A DNA stretch of 64,000 nucleotides from Muricoccus nepalensis (GTDB taxonomy: Bacteria > Pseudomonadota > Alphaproteobacteria > Acetobacterales > Acetobacteraceae), in assembly GCF_006438825.1 (NCBI RefSeq), contig NZ_RCZP01000004.1, forward strand, positions 124,001 to 188,000, written 5' to 3'. Each line of letters opens with the position of its first letter. The stretch's first letter is position 1. Of the stretch, positions 8,777 to 19,033 are shown one piece after another. Position numbers and translations under genes: made by a program. The notes under the pieces were generated by a model. It did no database searches and was not told the origin of the DNA. It was given only the letters and a program-made list of their open reading frames with translations.

Positions 8777-9997
8777 TCAGCGCCGCTTGGGCTTGGCGGG
8801 CGCGCGCGCCGGCGCCACGGGACGCCGCGCCGGGGAGGTCACGCGGACGAGGCCGCCGCCGTCGCCCTGCTCCACGACCCGGCGGGTCCGGGAGGCGCCG
8901 GCGCGGGCGGCCGTGCGGGCAGTGAGCGGGCGGAGCTCGGCGCGGGCGGCGGCCGCGGCGGACCGGCCGCGGGCCTCCGGCGAGAGGGGCCGCGCCACGC
9001 GCATCGACACCTGGCGAATGGCCGAGCGCGGCGCCTCGATCGTGGCCGCGCGGGCGCGGGCGAAGATCAGGGGGGTCCGGGCGAGGGCGATCGCCGCGTC
9101 CGGCACCCGGGCCGGGGGCGCGACGCCGAGTCGGGAGAAGCCGTCGTCGAGAAGCATGGCCGCGTGCCGGTCGCGCTCGGCCCAGGAGGCGCCGCCGAAG
9201 ACGGAGACGAAGACCCGCTGGCCCCCGCGCTGGGCCGAGACGACGTTGTTGAAGCCGGAGGCGTTGATGAAGCCGGTCTTCACCCCGTCCACGCCGTCGT
9301 ACTCGCCGAGCATGCGGTTGTGGTTGCGGAAGGCGTAGCTGCCGGCGCGGACAGTTGCGTTGCCGAAGTAGTGCCAGCGCTCGGGGAAATCGAGGTAGAG
9401 GCGACGGCCGAGGGTGGCCATGTCGCGGGCCGTGGTGGTCTGGTCCCAGTCCGGCAGGCCGGAGGCGTTGCGGAAGGTGGTGCTGGTCATGCCGAGCTGG
9501 CGGGCCCGCATGGTCATCATCTGGGCGAAGCGGTCCTCGGTCCCGCCCAGGGCCTCCCCGACGGCGACGGCCACGTCGTTGGCCGACTTCATCGTCAGGG
9601 CGTAGATAGCGACCTCCACCGGGATGGTCATGCCCGGGGGCACGCCCAGCTTGGAGGGCATGCGGCTGTTGGCCTCCTCGCTGATGTAGATCCTGCTGTC
9701 CATCGTCATGCGGCCCTCCCGCATGGCGTCGAACAGCATGTAGAGGGTCATCATCTTGGTGAGCGAGGCGGGGTAGCGCGGGGCGTCGGGGCTGGCGCCG
9801 CCGAGCGGCTGCCCGGTGCGGCCGTCCATGACGAAGGAGGAGTAGCGCTCGCTGCCGATCTGGGCGGCGGCGGGCTGGGCCGCCAGGAGCGCCGGGAGGA
9901 GGGCGGCCAGCCATCGGGCGCGCGACGCGGCCCGCAGGGCCGTTATTCCGGCCGCGCAACGCCGCCAGCCGCGCCAGGCGGCCAGACCGTCAACCAT
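8777..9997 (-). CDS. D-alanyl-D-alanine carboxypeptidase (penicillin-binding protein, S11 family)
   Basis: This 406-aa exported enzyme trims the terminal D-Ala from peptidoglycan stem peptides. The three active-site motifs are present in order: SLTK (Ser78, Lys81), SAN near residue 140, and KTG near residue 235. The signal sequence runs to the AAQPAAAQ cleavage region at about residues 36-46 and has an unusually long n-region. The C-terminal 110 residues are Arg/Ala/Pro-rich and low-complexity, without the usual amphipathic anchor helix. The ATG at 9997 has a GGGGGG-type ribosome site; the frame stays open upstream to 10150, but those residues lack signal-peptide character. Confidence 0.92.
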   Translation of the reverse strand: MVDGLAAWRGWRRCAAGITALRAASRARWLAALLPALLAAQPAAAQIGSERYSSFVMDGRTGQPLGGASPDAPRYPASLTKMMTLYMLFDAMREGRMTMDSRIYISEEANSRMPSKLGVPPGMTIPVEVAIYALTMKSANDVAVAVGEALGGTEDRFAQMMTMRARQLGMTSTTFRNASGLPDWDQTTTARDMATLGRRLYLDFPERWHYFGNATVRAGSYAFRNHNRMLGEYDGVDGVKTGFINASGFNNVVSAQRGGQRVFVSVFGGASWAERDRHAAMLLDDGFSRLGVAPPARVPDAAIALARTPLIFARARAATIEAPRSAIRQVSMRVARPLSPEARGRSAAAAARAELRPLTARTAARAGASRTRRVVEQGDGGGLVRVTSPARRPVAPARAPAKPKRR

Positions 9998-10016
9998 GTA
10001 GAACCCCCCAATGAAC

Positions 10017-10065
10017 GAACCCGCCCCCGCGGGTTCCGGTAGCCCCGAGCCCTCTCGGGCACCGG
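10017..10065 (-). promoter_or_regulatory. Structured leader upstream of the carboxypeptidase gene
   Basis: Two adjacent hairpins lie 20-70 bases before the ATG at 9997. One pairs 10017-10024 with 10029-10036 (8 bp, 4-nt loop). The other pairs 10044-10049 with 10054-10059, enclosed by 10036-10040 with 10061-10065. On the minus strand this would be the 5' untranslated region. I cannot match it to a known riboswitch class. Confidence 0.4.
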
Positions 10066-10236
10066 TGCGCAGCCCCCCAGCCGCGCCGGGGGCAACGATA
10101 CGGTGCGGGCGAGACGAATGTCTATTGTTCGTGGTTAAAAAATCCCTCAACGGGCGGAAATCGCTCGTTTTCCCCGACTCCCGGAGAGTTCAGCACGGAA
10201 GGGGCCGCACCGGGTGGACGCCGGGAAGGGTTTTAT

Positions 10237-10305
10237 GCTGCGCTGCAAAAAAGTGCTGGACGAGGCCGCATCGGATTGTTAGAAGCCGTTTTGTTGCAGC
10301 GCAGC
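10237..10305. promoter_or_regulatory. Two inverted PhaR-type operator sites before the phasin gene
   Basis: GCTGCGCTGCAA at 10237-10248 recurs as its exact reverse complement TTGCAGCGCAGC at 10294-10305. The centres are 57 bp apart, and the second site is 53 bp before the phasin ATG. TGC/GCA-rich elements of this kind are the known targets of PhaR, the repressor that senses PHB granules and controls phasin genes in Paracoccus, Rhodobacter and rhizobia. Binding here is inferred from motif and location; no phaR gene is in the window. Confidence 0.65.
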
Positions 10306-10357
10306 AAAGCCATGGCCCCGATCATGGCCTGCCTCTTCAGATCCAGGAGATGAGACC

Positions 10358-10888
10358 ATGGCCAACGAGGCCCCCAAGATTGCCCGCATCGCGAGCGAGA
10401 CCGTGAACACCGCCACCGCCGCCGCCGATGCCGGCCTGAACAAGACGACGCAGATGGCCGATGCCGGCGCGGCCCAGATCCGCACCGCCATGGAGCGCAG
10501 CATGGAGCAGGCCAGCAAGGCCGCCGAGGGCAGCATGAAGGCCGCCCAGGACTTCGCCGAGTTCTCGCGCGGCAACGTCGAGACCCTGACGCAGGTCACC
10601 CAGACCTGGATGACCGGCACGCAGGAGATCACCCGCCAGGCCTTCGCCCTGATGCAGGGCCTGGCCGACCACGCCCTCGAGGGCGCCCGCGCCCTTTCCG
10701 GCGTGAAGAGCCTCAAGGAGGCCGCCGAGATCCAGGCGACCTACGCCCGTGGCGGCATGGAGAAGGTGATGTCCGAGACGGCGAAGCTGCAGGAGGCCTC
10801 CTTCCGCCTCGTCGAGCAGGTCGCCACCCCGGTGACGCAGCGCGTGTCCCAGGCCGTCGAGCGCGCGACCAAGCCGCTCGCCGCCTGA
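10358..10888 (+). CDS. phaP: Phasin family protein
   Basis: Phasins coat intracellular polyhydroxybutyrate granules. This 176-aa protein is nearly all predicted amphipathic helix, Ala-rich and without Cys. It has the Phasin_2 pattern: heptad-like segments such as AAQDFAEFSRGNVETLTQ and ITRQAFALMQGLADHA, followed by a linker and a second helix bundle (SLKEAAEIQATYARGGMEK). Start codon ATG 10358 follows GGAG at about 10346. The PhaR-like operator pair upstream and the strong hairpin downstream fit an abundant, granule-regulated single-gene transcript. Confidence 0.92.
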   Translation: MANEAPKIARIASETVNTATAAADAGLNKTTQMADAGAAQIRTAMERSMEQASKAAEGSMKAAQDFAEFSRGNVETLTQVTQTWMTGTQEITRQAFALMQGLADHALEGARALSGVKSLKEAAEIQATYARGGMEKVMSETAKLQEASFRLVEQVATPVTQRVSQAVERATKPLAA

Positions 10889-10940
10889 TCGCGACGGACC
10901 ATCGGTGATCCGGCGCGGGGATACCCGCCGCCGGGCATCG

Positions 10941-11003
10941 CGGAACGCGGGGCCTCGCCCGCCTGCTCCCCCGGGGCAGGCGGGCGGGGCCCTTCGCGTT
11001 CCG
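10941..11003 (+). terminator. 26-bp hairpin downstream of the phasin gene
   Basis: Bases 10941-10966 pair with 10976-11003 through 26 base pairs, interrupted only by a two-base bulge (TT 10993-10994) and one G-T pair, around a 9-nt loop. No T-run follows, so intrinsic termination is not assured; it could equally stabilise the phasin mRNA 3' end. It lies 53 bases after the phasin stop. Confidence 0.55.
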
Positions 11004-11176
11004 GGCCGCCGGTTGCAAGCCCTGGCATGGGCCGGCGCGCGGCCCCATATTCTTAAAAGGCGTCGAGAGCCTTCACCTCGGGCGCCACGATCCGATATCC
11101 TTTCCTCAGACAATTCCAGCGCGGCGGACCGGCATTCCCTTGGCAAGGCCGTGATCCGTGAGACCATGGCGGGGCG

Positions 11177-11614
11177 ATGAGCAAGCAGGACAAGCGCCCG
11201 AGAGGCACCCCAGGCCCCACCTCCGGGGACCCCGGTCAGGGCGGGCCCGACAAGGACGGGAACGGCCCCCAGCGCCCGGCCGGGCCGCCGGGCAACGGCG
11301 GGGCGGGCGGCGGCGAGGGGCCGGCGACCGGCGTGGTGGTGAAGGCGCGTCCCCGGACCCGCAAGCCCACCATGTACAAGGTCCTGATGCTGAACGACGA
11401 CTACACGCCGATGGAGTTCGTCGTTCACGTCCTCGAAAGGTTCTTCCAGAAGAATCGGGACGAGGCGACGAAGATCATGCTCCACGTCCACCGGCGCGGG
11501 GTGGGGGTCTGCGGGGTCTTCACCTATGAGGTCGCCGAAACAAAGGTGACCCAGGTCATGGACCTGGCCCGGCAGAACCAGCATCCTCTTCAGTGCACGA
11601 TCGAGAAGGAATGA
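11177..11614 (+). CDS. clpS: ATP-dependent Clp protease adaptor ClpS
   Basis: ClpS binds proteins with destabilising N-terminal residues and hands them to ClpAP. The conserved core begins near residue 63 and contains [17 protein letters not shown] (the Asn-Asp-Asp of the N-degron pocket), [12 protein letters not shown] and the terminal segment PLQCTIEKE. At 145 aa it is longer than the usual 100-110 aa, because about 55 Gly/Pro-rich, disordered residues precede the core. The ATG at 11177 is preceded by a weak GGGG site; internal starts would remove the extension. It lies 192 bases upstream of clpA. Confidence 0.95.
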   Translation: MSKQDKRPRGTPGPTSGDPGQGGPDKDGNGPQRPAGPPGNGGAGGGEGPATGVVVKARPRTRKPTMYKVLMLNDDYTPMEFVVHVLERFFQKNRDEATKIMLHVHRRGVGVCGVFTYEVAETKVTQVMDLARQNQHPLQCTIEKE

Positions 11615-11806
11615 GCTTGCGTTTCCGGGCCCCGATCGAAGGCACTGATACACGGCGTAACCCACACCTCCCCTCGGCGTTCGAGGGAAGGACCACAATA
11701 TTCAACCCATCGACTTCTTGCGTACGGCCGTCCCAAGCGTCGCGCCCAGGTGGGCGCTCTGCCGGGAGATCCCGGCGGCCGTTGAGACAGGGGAGCGTCG
11801 AACGAC

Positions 11807-14173
<2,367 letters not shown>

Positions 14174-14195
14174 CCCTGGGCCTTGTGACCTGACG

Positions 14196-14228
14196 GGGGA
14201 GCGGACGGGATCGTCCGCTCCCCTTTTT
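14196..14228 (+). terminator. Intrinsic terminator of clpA
   Basis: GGGGAGCGGAC (14196-14206) pairs perfectly with GTCCGCTCCCC (14213-14223), with a 6-nt loop, and is followed directly by TTTTT. It is 23 bases after the clpA stop. Confidence 0.93.
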
Positions 14229-14235
14229 CGTGCCC

Positions 14236-15090
14236 TCAGGCCGGGTAGGACGGGACGCGGGCGCGCAGCCAGGCGCGGATGTCCGCCAGCACCGGGGCGC
14301 CCTCCAGACCGAGGGCGCGCACCGGCGCGGCGAGGGCGGCGACGATCCCGATGTGGCTCACGCCGGAGTAGAGCCTCTCCTCCACGGGGATGCCGTGGGC
14401 GCGGGCGAGGGCGGCGAAGCGGGTGGTCTGCTCCGGCCGCACGGTGGTGTCCGCGAGGCCGTGCAGCAGGAGGAGGGGCGGCGTGCCGCGCAGGGCGGCC
14501 TCGTCCAGCGGGGCGACGCGGGCCCGGGCGCCGGGGGCGGCCGCGAAGATGCCGGAGGGGTCGTCCGCCGGCCCGAAGTCGAAGGGGCAGGCGAGGCCGA
14601 TGCCGCCGGCGAGGGTGTCGCGCGCCGGGCCGAGCCAACGCGGGTCGGCGGTCAGCGCCATCGCGTTGAAGGCGCCGGCGGAGTGCCCGGCGAGGATCAC
14701 GGGCCGGTTAAGGCCGGGGCCGGCGCGGATGGCGCGGACGGCGGCGGCGCCGTCCTCCAGGAAGGCGGGCCAGCGGACCTCGGGGAAGAGGCGGTAGTCG
14801 GGGACGGCGACGAGGGCGCCGGCCGAGGCGAGGGCGCGCGCCGCGAAGTCGTAGTCGCCGCGCGACCCGCTGCGCCAGCCGCCGCCGTAGAAGAAGACGA
14901 CCAGCGGGGTGCCCGGCGCCGCGCCCGCGGGGGTGTAGAGGTCGTAGCGGGCCCGCTCGCCCGGGCCGTAGGGAAGCCCCGTCTGGCGGAGGATGCCGCC
15001 GGAGGGTGTCAGGCCGTTCGCGAGGTCGAGCGGGGAGCAGCCGGCGGCCAGGGCGGCGCCGGCGAGGGAGAGGAGGCGGCGGGGGATCAT
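14236..15090 (-). CDS. Alpha/beta hydrolase (carboxylesterase-like) lipoprotein
   Basis: This 284-aa protein starts with a lipoprotein signal ending in LAAGC (Cys about residue 17), so it should be membrane-tethered in the periplasm. The hydrolase core has the oxyanion strand FYGGGW, the nucleophile elbow GHSAG, and the C-terminal His in YSGVSHIG. This is the layout of BD-FAE/esterase-lipase enzymes that cleave esters, including acyl or aromatic esters. Start ATG 15090 fits the signal peptide. It lies 62 bases downstream of the cytochrome c gene and may share its transcript. The substrate is unknown. Confidence 0.86.
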   Translation of the reverse strand: MIPRRLLSLAGAALAAGCSPLDLANGLTPSGGILRQTGLPYGPGERARYDLYTPAGAAPGTPLVVFFYGGGWRSGSRGDYDFAARALASAGALVAVPDYRLFPEVRWPAFLEDGAAAVRAIRAGPGLNRPVILAGHSAGAFNAMALTADPRWLGPARDTLAGGIGLACPFDFGPADDPSGIFAAAPGARARVAPLDEAALRGTPPLLLLHGLADTTVRPEQTTRFAALARAHGIPVEERLYSGVSHIGIVAALAAPVRALGLEGAPVLADIRAWLRARVPSYPA

Positions 15091-15152
15091 CACCGGCGCA
15101 ACGCGCCGTCCCGCCCGCTCGTTGCGGGCGGGGATCGGCGTGACGCGGGTGG

Positions 15153-16403
15153 CTAGGGGCGGTCGCGCAGGGTGTCGCGCATCCGGGCGGCGTCGGCGGC
15201 CGAAACGGGCGGGGCCGCGTTGCCCCAGGCGTTGCGGATGTAGGTGGTCACCGCCGCCGTCTCGTCGTCGTTCAGGCGCCAGCCGAAGGCGGGCATGGCG
15301 GGCGAGGTCGGCGCGTGCGGGCTGTAGGCGGCGCGCACGCCCTGGAGGACGACGCGGAGCAGCGTCTCGCTTCCCTCCTGCTGCACCACCTGGCTGCCGG
15401 CGAGGCGCGGGAACATCCGGGCGACCCCCTCCCCGCTCCGGGTGTGGCAGGCGCCGCAGCGGTCGACGTAGATTGCCTCGCCCGTGCGCATCTGCGGGTT
15501 GTCGGCGGCCAGCGCCGTCCGGGCGGGGGCGACCGGCGCGGCGGTGGGCGGCGCTTTGAGGTAGGCGGCGATGGCGCGGAGGTCGGGCTCGGTCATGGCG
15601 CTGGTGGAGTATTCCACGACCTCCGCCATGGGGCCGGAGGCAGCGCTGCGGGCGTTGCGGCCCTTCTGGAGGTACTCGACGATCTCGTCCGCGCTCCAGG
15701 CGCCGAGGCCGGTGCGCTCGTCGCCGGTCAGGTTGGTGGCGAACCAGCCCTGCAGCGGCCCGCCCGCGAAGCGCCGGCTGTCGCGGTCGGCGCCGGCGAG
15801 GTTCTTGGGCGTGTGGCAGGCGCCGCAATGGCCGGGTCCCTCGACGAGGTAGGCGCCGCGGTTCCACTCGGCGGAGCGGTTGGGGTCGGGTCGGAACTCG
15901 CCGGGCTCGAAGAAGAGGGCGTTCCAGGCGAGCATCGAGGCGCGGATGTTCAGCGGGAAGGGCAGGCTGTTCCGGTCCACCGCGTTGCTGACCGGTTCCA
16001 GCGTGTTGAGGTAGGCGAAGATCGCGTCGGTGTCCTCGCGCGGCATGCGCGTGAAGTAGTTGTAGGGGAAGGCCGGGTAGAGGCGCGCGCCGTTGGGCCG
16101 GATGCCCTCGTGCATGGCGCGGTAGAAGCTGTCGGCTGACCAGGTGCCGATACCCGTCGCGCGGTCGGGCGTGATGTTCGGGGTCACGATGTTGCCGAAG
16201 GGCGTCTCGATCGGACGGCCGCCGACGAAGCCCTGCGAGCCCTGGTGGTTGCCACTGGTGGACATGTGGCAGGCCACGCAGTCGCCCAGCGTCACGAGGT
16301 AGCGGCCGCGCTCCACCTGGTCGAAGTTGTCGGGCGCGGCACGGGCGGGCGCGGTGGCCAGGAGGGCGGCCGCGGCGAGGGCGGCGAGGAGGGGCGCGCG
16401 CAT
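15153..16403 (-). CDS. Triheme cytochrome c subunit of a membrane-bound FAD dehydrogenase
   Basis: This 416-aa exported protein has a clear signal peptide (cleaved after ATAPARAA, about residue 23). It carries three c-type heme motifs: CVACH near residue 42, CGACH near residue 190 and CGACH near residue 315. Three domains of this kind define the cytochrome subunit of gluconate, sorbitol, fructose and PQQ-alcohol dehydrogenases, which passes electrons to ubiquinone. Its ATG overlaps the TGA of the flavoprotein gene by one base, so the two are coupled. The oxidised sugar or alcohol is not identifiable. Confidence 0.93.
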   Translation of the reverse strand: MRAPLLAALAAAALLATAPARAAPDNFDQVERGRYLVTLGDCVACHMSTSGNHQGSQGFVGGRPIETPFGNIVTPNITPDRATGIGTWSADSFYRAMHEGIRPNGARLYPAFPYNYFTRMPREDTDAIFAYLNTLEPVSNAVDRNSLPFPLNIRASMLAWNALFFEPGEFRPDPNRSAEWNRGAYLVEGPGHCGACHTPKNLAGADRDSRRFAGGPLQGWFATNLTGDERTGLGAWSADEIVEYLQKGRNARSAASGPMAEVVEYSTSAMTEPDLRAIAAYLKAPPTAAPVAPARTALAADNPQMRTGEAIYVDRCGACHTRSGEGVARMFPRLAGSQVVQQEGSETLLRVVLQGVRAAYSPHAPTSPAMPAFGWRLNDDETAAVTTYIRNAWGNAAPPVSAADAARMRDTLRDRP

Positions 16404-18169
16404 CAGGCCTGCACCAGCGGCTGGCCGGGGTTCTTCAGGTACTGGCCCTTGATCGCGTCCGCCGCGTAGTAGGCGAGCGCGCCGACCGTGCCCGTGGGGT
16501 TGTAGCCGGCGTTCTGCGGAAAGGCGGAGGCGCCGAGGACGAAGACGTTGGGCACGTCCCAGGTCTGCTGGAACTTGTTCACGGCGGAGGTGCGGGGATT
16601 GTCGCCCATGATGGCGCCGCCGGTGTTGTGCGTGGTCTGGTAGGGCACGACGCTCCAGGGGCCTTTCTTCGGGCTCGCCACGATATGCTTCGCGCCCATG
16701 GCGCGCATGATCGGCACCATCTTCTCCGTGACGTAGGCCGACATGCGCTCCTCGTTGGGCTTAAAGTCGAAGGTCATGCGCAGGAGCGGGCGGCCGAGGC
16801 GATCCTTGTAGGTGGGGTCGAGGTCCAGGTAGCAGTCGCGGTAGGACATGACGCTGCCCTGGCTGCCCACGTTCGTGCTCGTGTTGTAGTTGTCGCGCGT
16901 TGCCTTCTTCCAGGCGCTGCCCCAGCGCGGCGTGCCCGGCGGCACGGGGCGGGCGGAGATCGGGCGGGCGTGGAAGGTGGTGCCGTTGATGTTGGCGCCG
17001 CCGACGAAGTTCAGGCCCGTGTGGTCGAAGGCGTCGCCCTGGTAGTCGTCGCAGGTCATGCCGAGCGCGCCGGCGCCGGCCCAGCTGTTGAACAGCTTGT
17101 CGTCGAAGAAGCCGTTGACGGAGGAGTTGGCCTGGTAGGCGTAGTTCTTTCCGACCACGCCCTCGCCGGTGCTGACGTCGTAGGGCTTGCCGATGCCCGA
17201 GTAGAGCAGCAGGCGCACGTTCCAGAGCTGGTAGGCCGCGAGGATCACGAGATCCGCCGGCTGCTCCCATTCCTGGCCCTGGGCGTCGATGTAGGTGACG
17301 CCCGTCGCGGTCTTGCCGTCGGGGCTCATCAGCACGCGCATCACCTCGCATTCCGTGCGCGCCTCGAAGCCGGGGTGGCGCATGAGCACGGGCAGGATGG
17401 TCGTCTGCGGGCTGGACTTGGAGTAGTTGGCGCAGCCGAAGCGCTCGCAGAAGCCGCAATAGGTGCAGGGCGCCTGCGTGACGCCGAGCGGGTTGGTGTA
17501 GGCCTGCGACATGTTCGCGGCGGGCAGCGGGAAGGGATGCATCCCGAGCTCGGTCGTGGCCTTGGTGAAGAGGTCCTGGTTGAGCTGCATCTTGAGCGGC
17601 GGCGTGGGGTAGCCGCGCTGGCGCCAGCCCTCGAAGGGGTTCCCGCCGGGCTGGATCTGGCCCTTGATGTTGCCGGCCTGGCCCGCGATGCCGCAGAGAT
17701 ACTCGAACTTGTCGTAGTAGGGCTCGAGTTCGTCGTAGCCGATGCCCCAGTCCTGGATCATGTGGTTCTCGGGGAAGATCCCCTCGCCATAGCGTTCCTT
17801 GTAGTGGCTGCGGATGTTAAGGTCGCTCGGCAGGAAGCGCCAGGTGTGGCCGTTCCAGTGCACGCCGGAGCCGCCGACGCCGTTGCCCGGCAGGAAGCTG
17901 CCCCAGCGTCGGATCGGCAGCGCGGTCTGGTCCGGTGTGTTGCGGGCCGTGACCGTGTCCTGCGAGGGGCGGACGAAGAGCTCGTTGCGGATGGCGTAGC
18001 GCAGCTCGTCCGGCGCCGTGCCGATGTTGAAGTCGCTGGCGGTGTCGCGCCAGGGGCCGCGCTCCAGCGCAACCACCTGCAGGCCGGCCTGGCAGAGCTC
18101 GTAGCCCATGATGGCGCCGGTCCAGCCGAGGCCGACGATCACCACGTCCTTGCGGGGAAGGCGGCGCAT
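16403..18169 (-). CDS. GMC-type FAD-dependent oxidoreductase, catalytic subunit
   Basis: This 588-aa flavoprotein has the N-terminal FAD-binding dinucleotide motif VVIVGLGWTGAIMG (residues 9-22). The C-terminal GMC domain contains TTHNTGGAIMG and NAGYNPTGTVGALAYYAAD. A Cys-rich segment (CTYCGFCERFGC, about residues 233-244) resembles the iron-sulfur-ligating region of bacterial FAD glucose dehydrogenases. It has no signal peptide; export presumably occurs with the Tat-targeted small subunit encoded upstream. The start ATG 18169 overlaps the small-subunit stop as TGATG. Its role is oxidation of a sugar, sugar acid or alcohol at the periplasmic face, with electrons leaving through the cytochrome. 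Confidence 0.93.
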   Translation of the reverse strand: MRRLPRKDVVIVGLGWTGAIMGYELCQAGLQVVALERGPWRDTASDFNIGTAPDELRYAIRNELFVRPSQDTVTARNTPDQTALPIRRWGSFLPGNGVGGSGVHWNGHTWRFLPSDLNIRSHYKERYGEGIFPENHMIQDWGIGYDELEPYYDKFEYLCGIAGQAGNIKGQIQPGGNPFEGWRQRGYPTPPLKMQLNQDLFTKATTELGMHPFPLPAANMSQAYTNPLGVTQAPCTYCGFCERFGCANYSKSSPQTTILPVLMRHPGFEARTECEVMRVLMSPDGKTATGVTYIDAQGQEWEQPADLVILAAYQLWNVRLLLYSGIGKPYDVSTGEGVVGKNYAYQANSSVNGFFDDKLFNSWAGAGALGMTCDDYQGDAFDHTGLNFVGGANINGTTFHARPISARPVPPGTPRWGSAWKKATRDNYNTSTNVGSQGSVMSYRDCYLDLDPTYKDRLGRPLLRMTFDFKPNEERMSAYVTEKMVPIMRAMGAKHIVASPKKGPWSVVPYQTTHNTGGAIMGDNPRTSAVNKFQQTWDVPNVFVLGASAFPQNAGYNPTGTVGALAYYAADAIKGQYLKNPGQPLVQA

Positions 18170-18915
18170 CAGCCGCGCGCCCCGACGCGGCGCCATTCGG
18201 GTCGGCCGAGAAGGCTGACCGGCGGCATCGTGTAGCGCGTGCCGGTCTTGGCGAGCACGTCGCGGTAGTCGTAGCGCGTGCCGGGGAAGCCGATGAGTTT
18301 CCAAGCGACCATGTCGCGGTTCCCTCCGTAGATCGGGTCGGCGAAGAACCCTTCCATGGTGTTGTTGTGGATGAGGTCGAAGATCTCGCCCCCGTTGAAC
18401 TCGGGCGAGTTCGCCTCGCGCTTCTCGAGCGCGGTGAGGAGGCGGTCGAGCTCCTCCGGGGAGAGCTGCGGGACCTTCCGGCCGCCGAAGTTGCGCGCGA
18501 CATGGGCGGCGAGGCCGGCGAGGCCCTTGCGGTAGGCCTGCGCGGGCGTGAGCGGGGACTGGAAGCCCTGGGTGGGCAGCGGGTTCGGCGGGAAGGGTCC
18601 CTGCATGTAGACCCCGTCGGCGCGGCCGTAGGGGCCGGCGAGCTGGCGGTCGATAAAGACGGCGCAACCGGCCTCCTTCCCGCCCGGGCCGAGCTCGTCA
18701 GCGGGGATCAGGCGGTCGACGATCGCCTCGATGGCCGCGCCCTCGTCGGCGGTGAGGAAGAGCCAGGGGCCGGGGCGCGCCTCCGGGGGCGGGTAGACCT
18801 CGTTGCTGGTCCAGGGCAGACCCTCGATCGTGCGGGCGGTGGCGGTGCCAACCAGGCCCATGAGGGCGGTGGTCGCGAAGAGAAAGCGGCGGCGCGTGCC
18901 GCGCGGGGTGGTCAT
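18169..18915 (-). CDS. Gluconate 2-dehydrogenase subunit 3 family protein (Tat-exported small subunit)
   Basis: This 248-aa protein begins with a twin-arginine signal (RRRFLFATTALMGL, residues 8-21). It contains the subunit 3 hallmarks LTADEGAAIEAIVDRLIPAD and PEFNGGEIFDLIHNNTMEGFFADP. In this enzyme class the small subunit carries the flavoprotein through the Tat translocon. It is the first gene of the three-gene dehydrogenase operon, coupled to the flavoprotein by a TGATG overlap. The following gene on the same strand to its right is PPK2, 118 bases away, so the dehydrogenase promoter probably lies in that gap. Confidence 0.92.
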   Translation of the reverse strand: MTTPRGTRRRFLFATTALMGLVGTATARTIEGLPWTSNEVYPPPEARPGPWLFLTADEGAAIEAIVDRLIPADELGPGGKEAGCAVFIDRQLAGPYGRADGVYMQGPFPPNPLPTQGFQSPLTPAQAYRKGLAGLAAHVARNFGGRKVPQLSPEELDRLLTALEKREANSPEFNGGEIFDLIHNNTMEGFFADPIYGGNRDMVAWKLIGFPGTRYDYRDVLAKTGTRYTMPPVSLLGRPEWRRVGARG

Positions 18916-19033
18916 CAGCAGGCCCTCGGCGCGGATCGGATGCCGCGTCAGGGCTCAAATGCCGGGAAGCATCATGGTTGCTGCCGATGCAGGGCGATCT
19001 TCGTTGAAAAGCGGTAACCTGCCCTTCCCGGCG

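Larger units (their letters stand above)
9998..10357. other. Divergent intergenic region between the carboxypeptidase and phasin genes
   Basis: These 360 bases hold the carboxypeptidase leader hairpins on the left and two inverted PhaR-like sites on the right. The middle (about 10118-10150) is relatively AT-rich and is the likely promoter zone for both directions. I cannot assign exact -35/-10 elements with confidence, and I see no further gene here. Confidence 0.5.
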
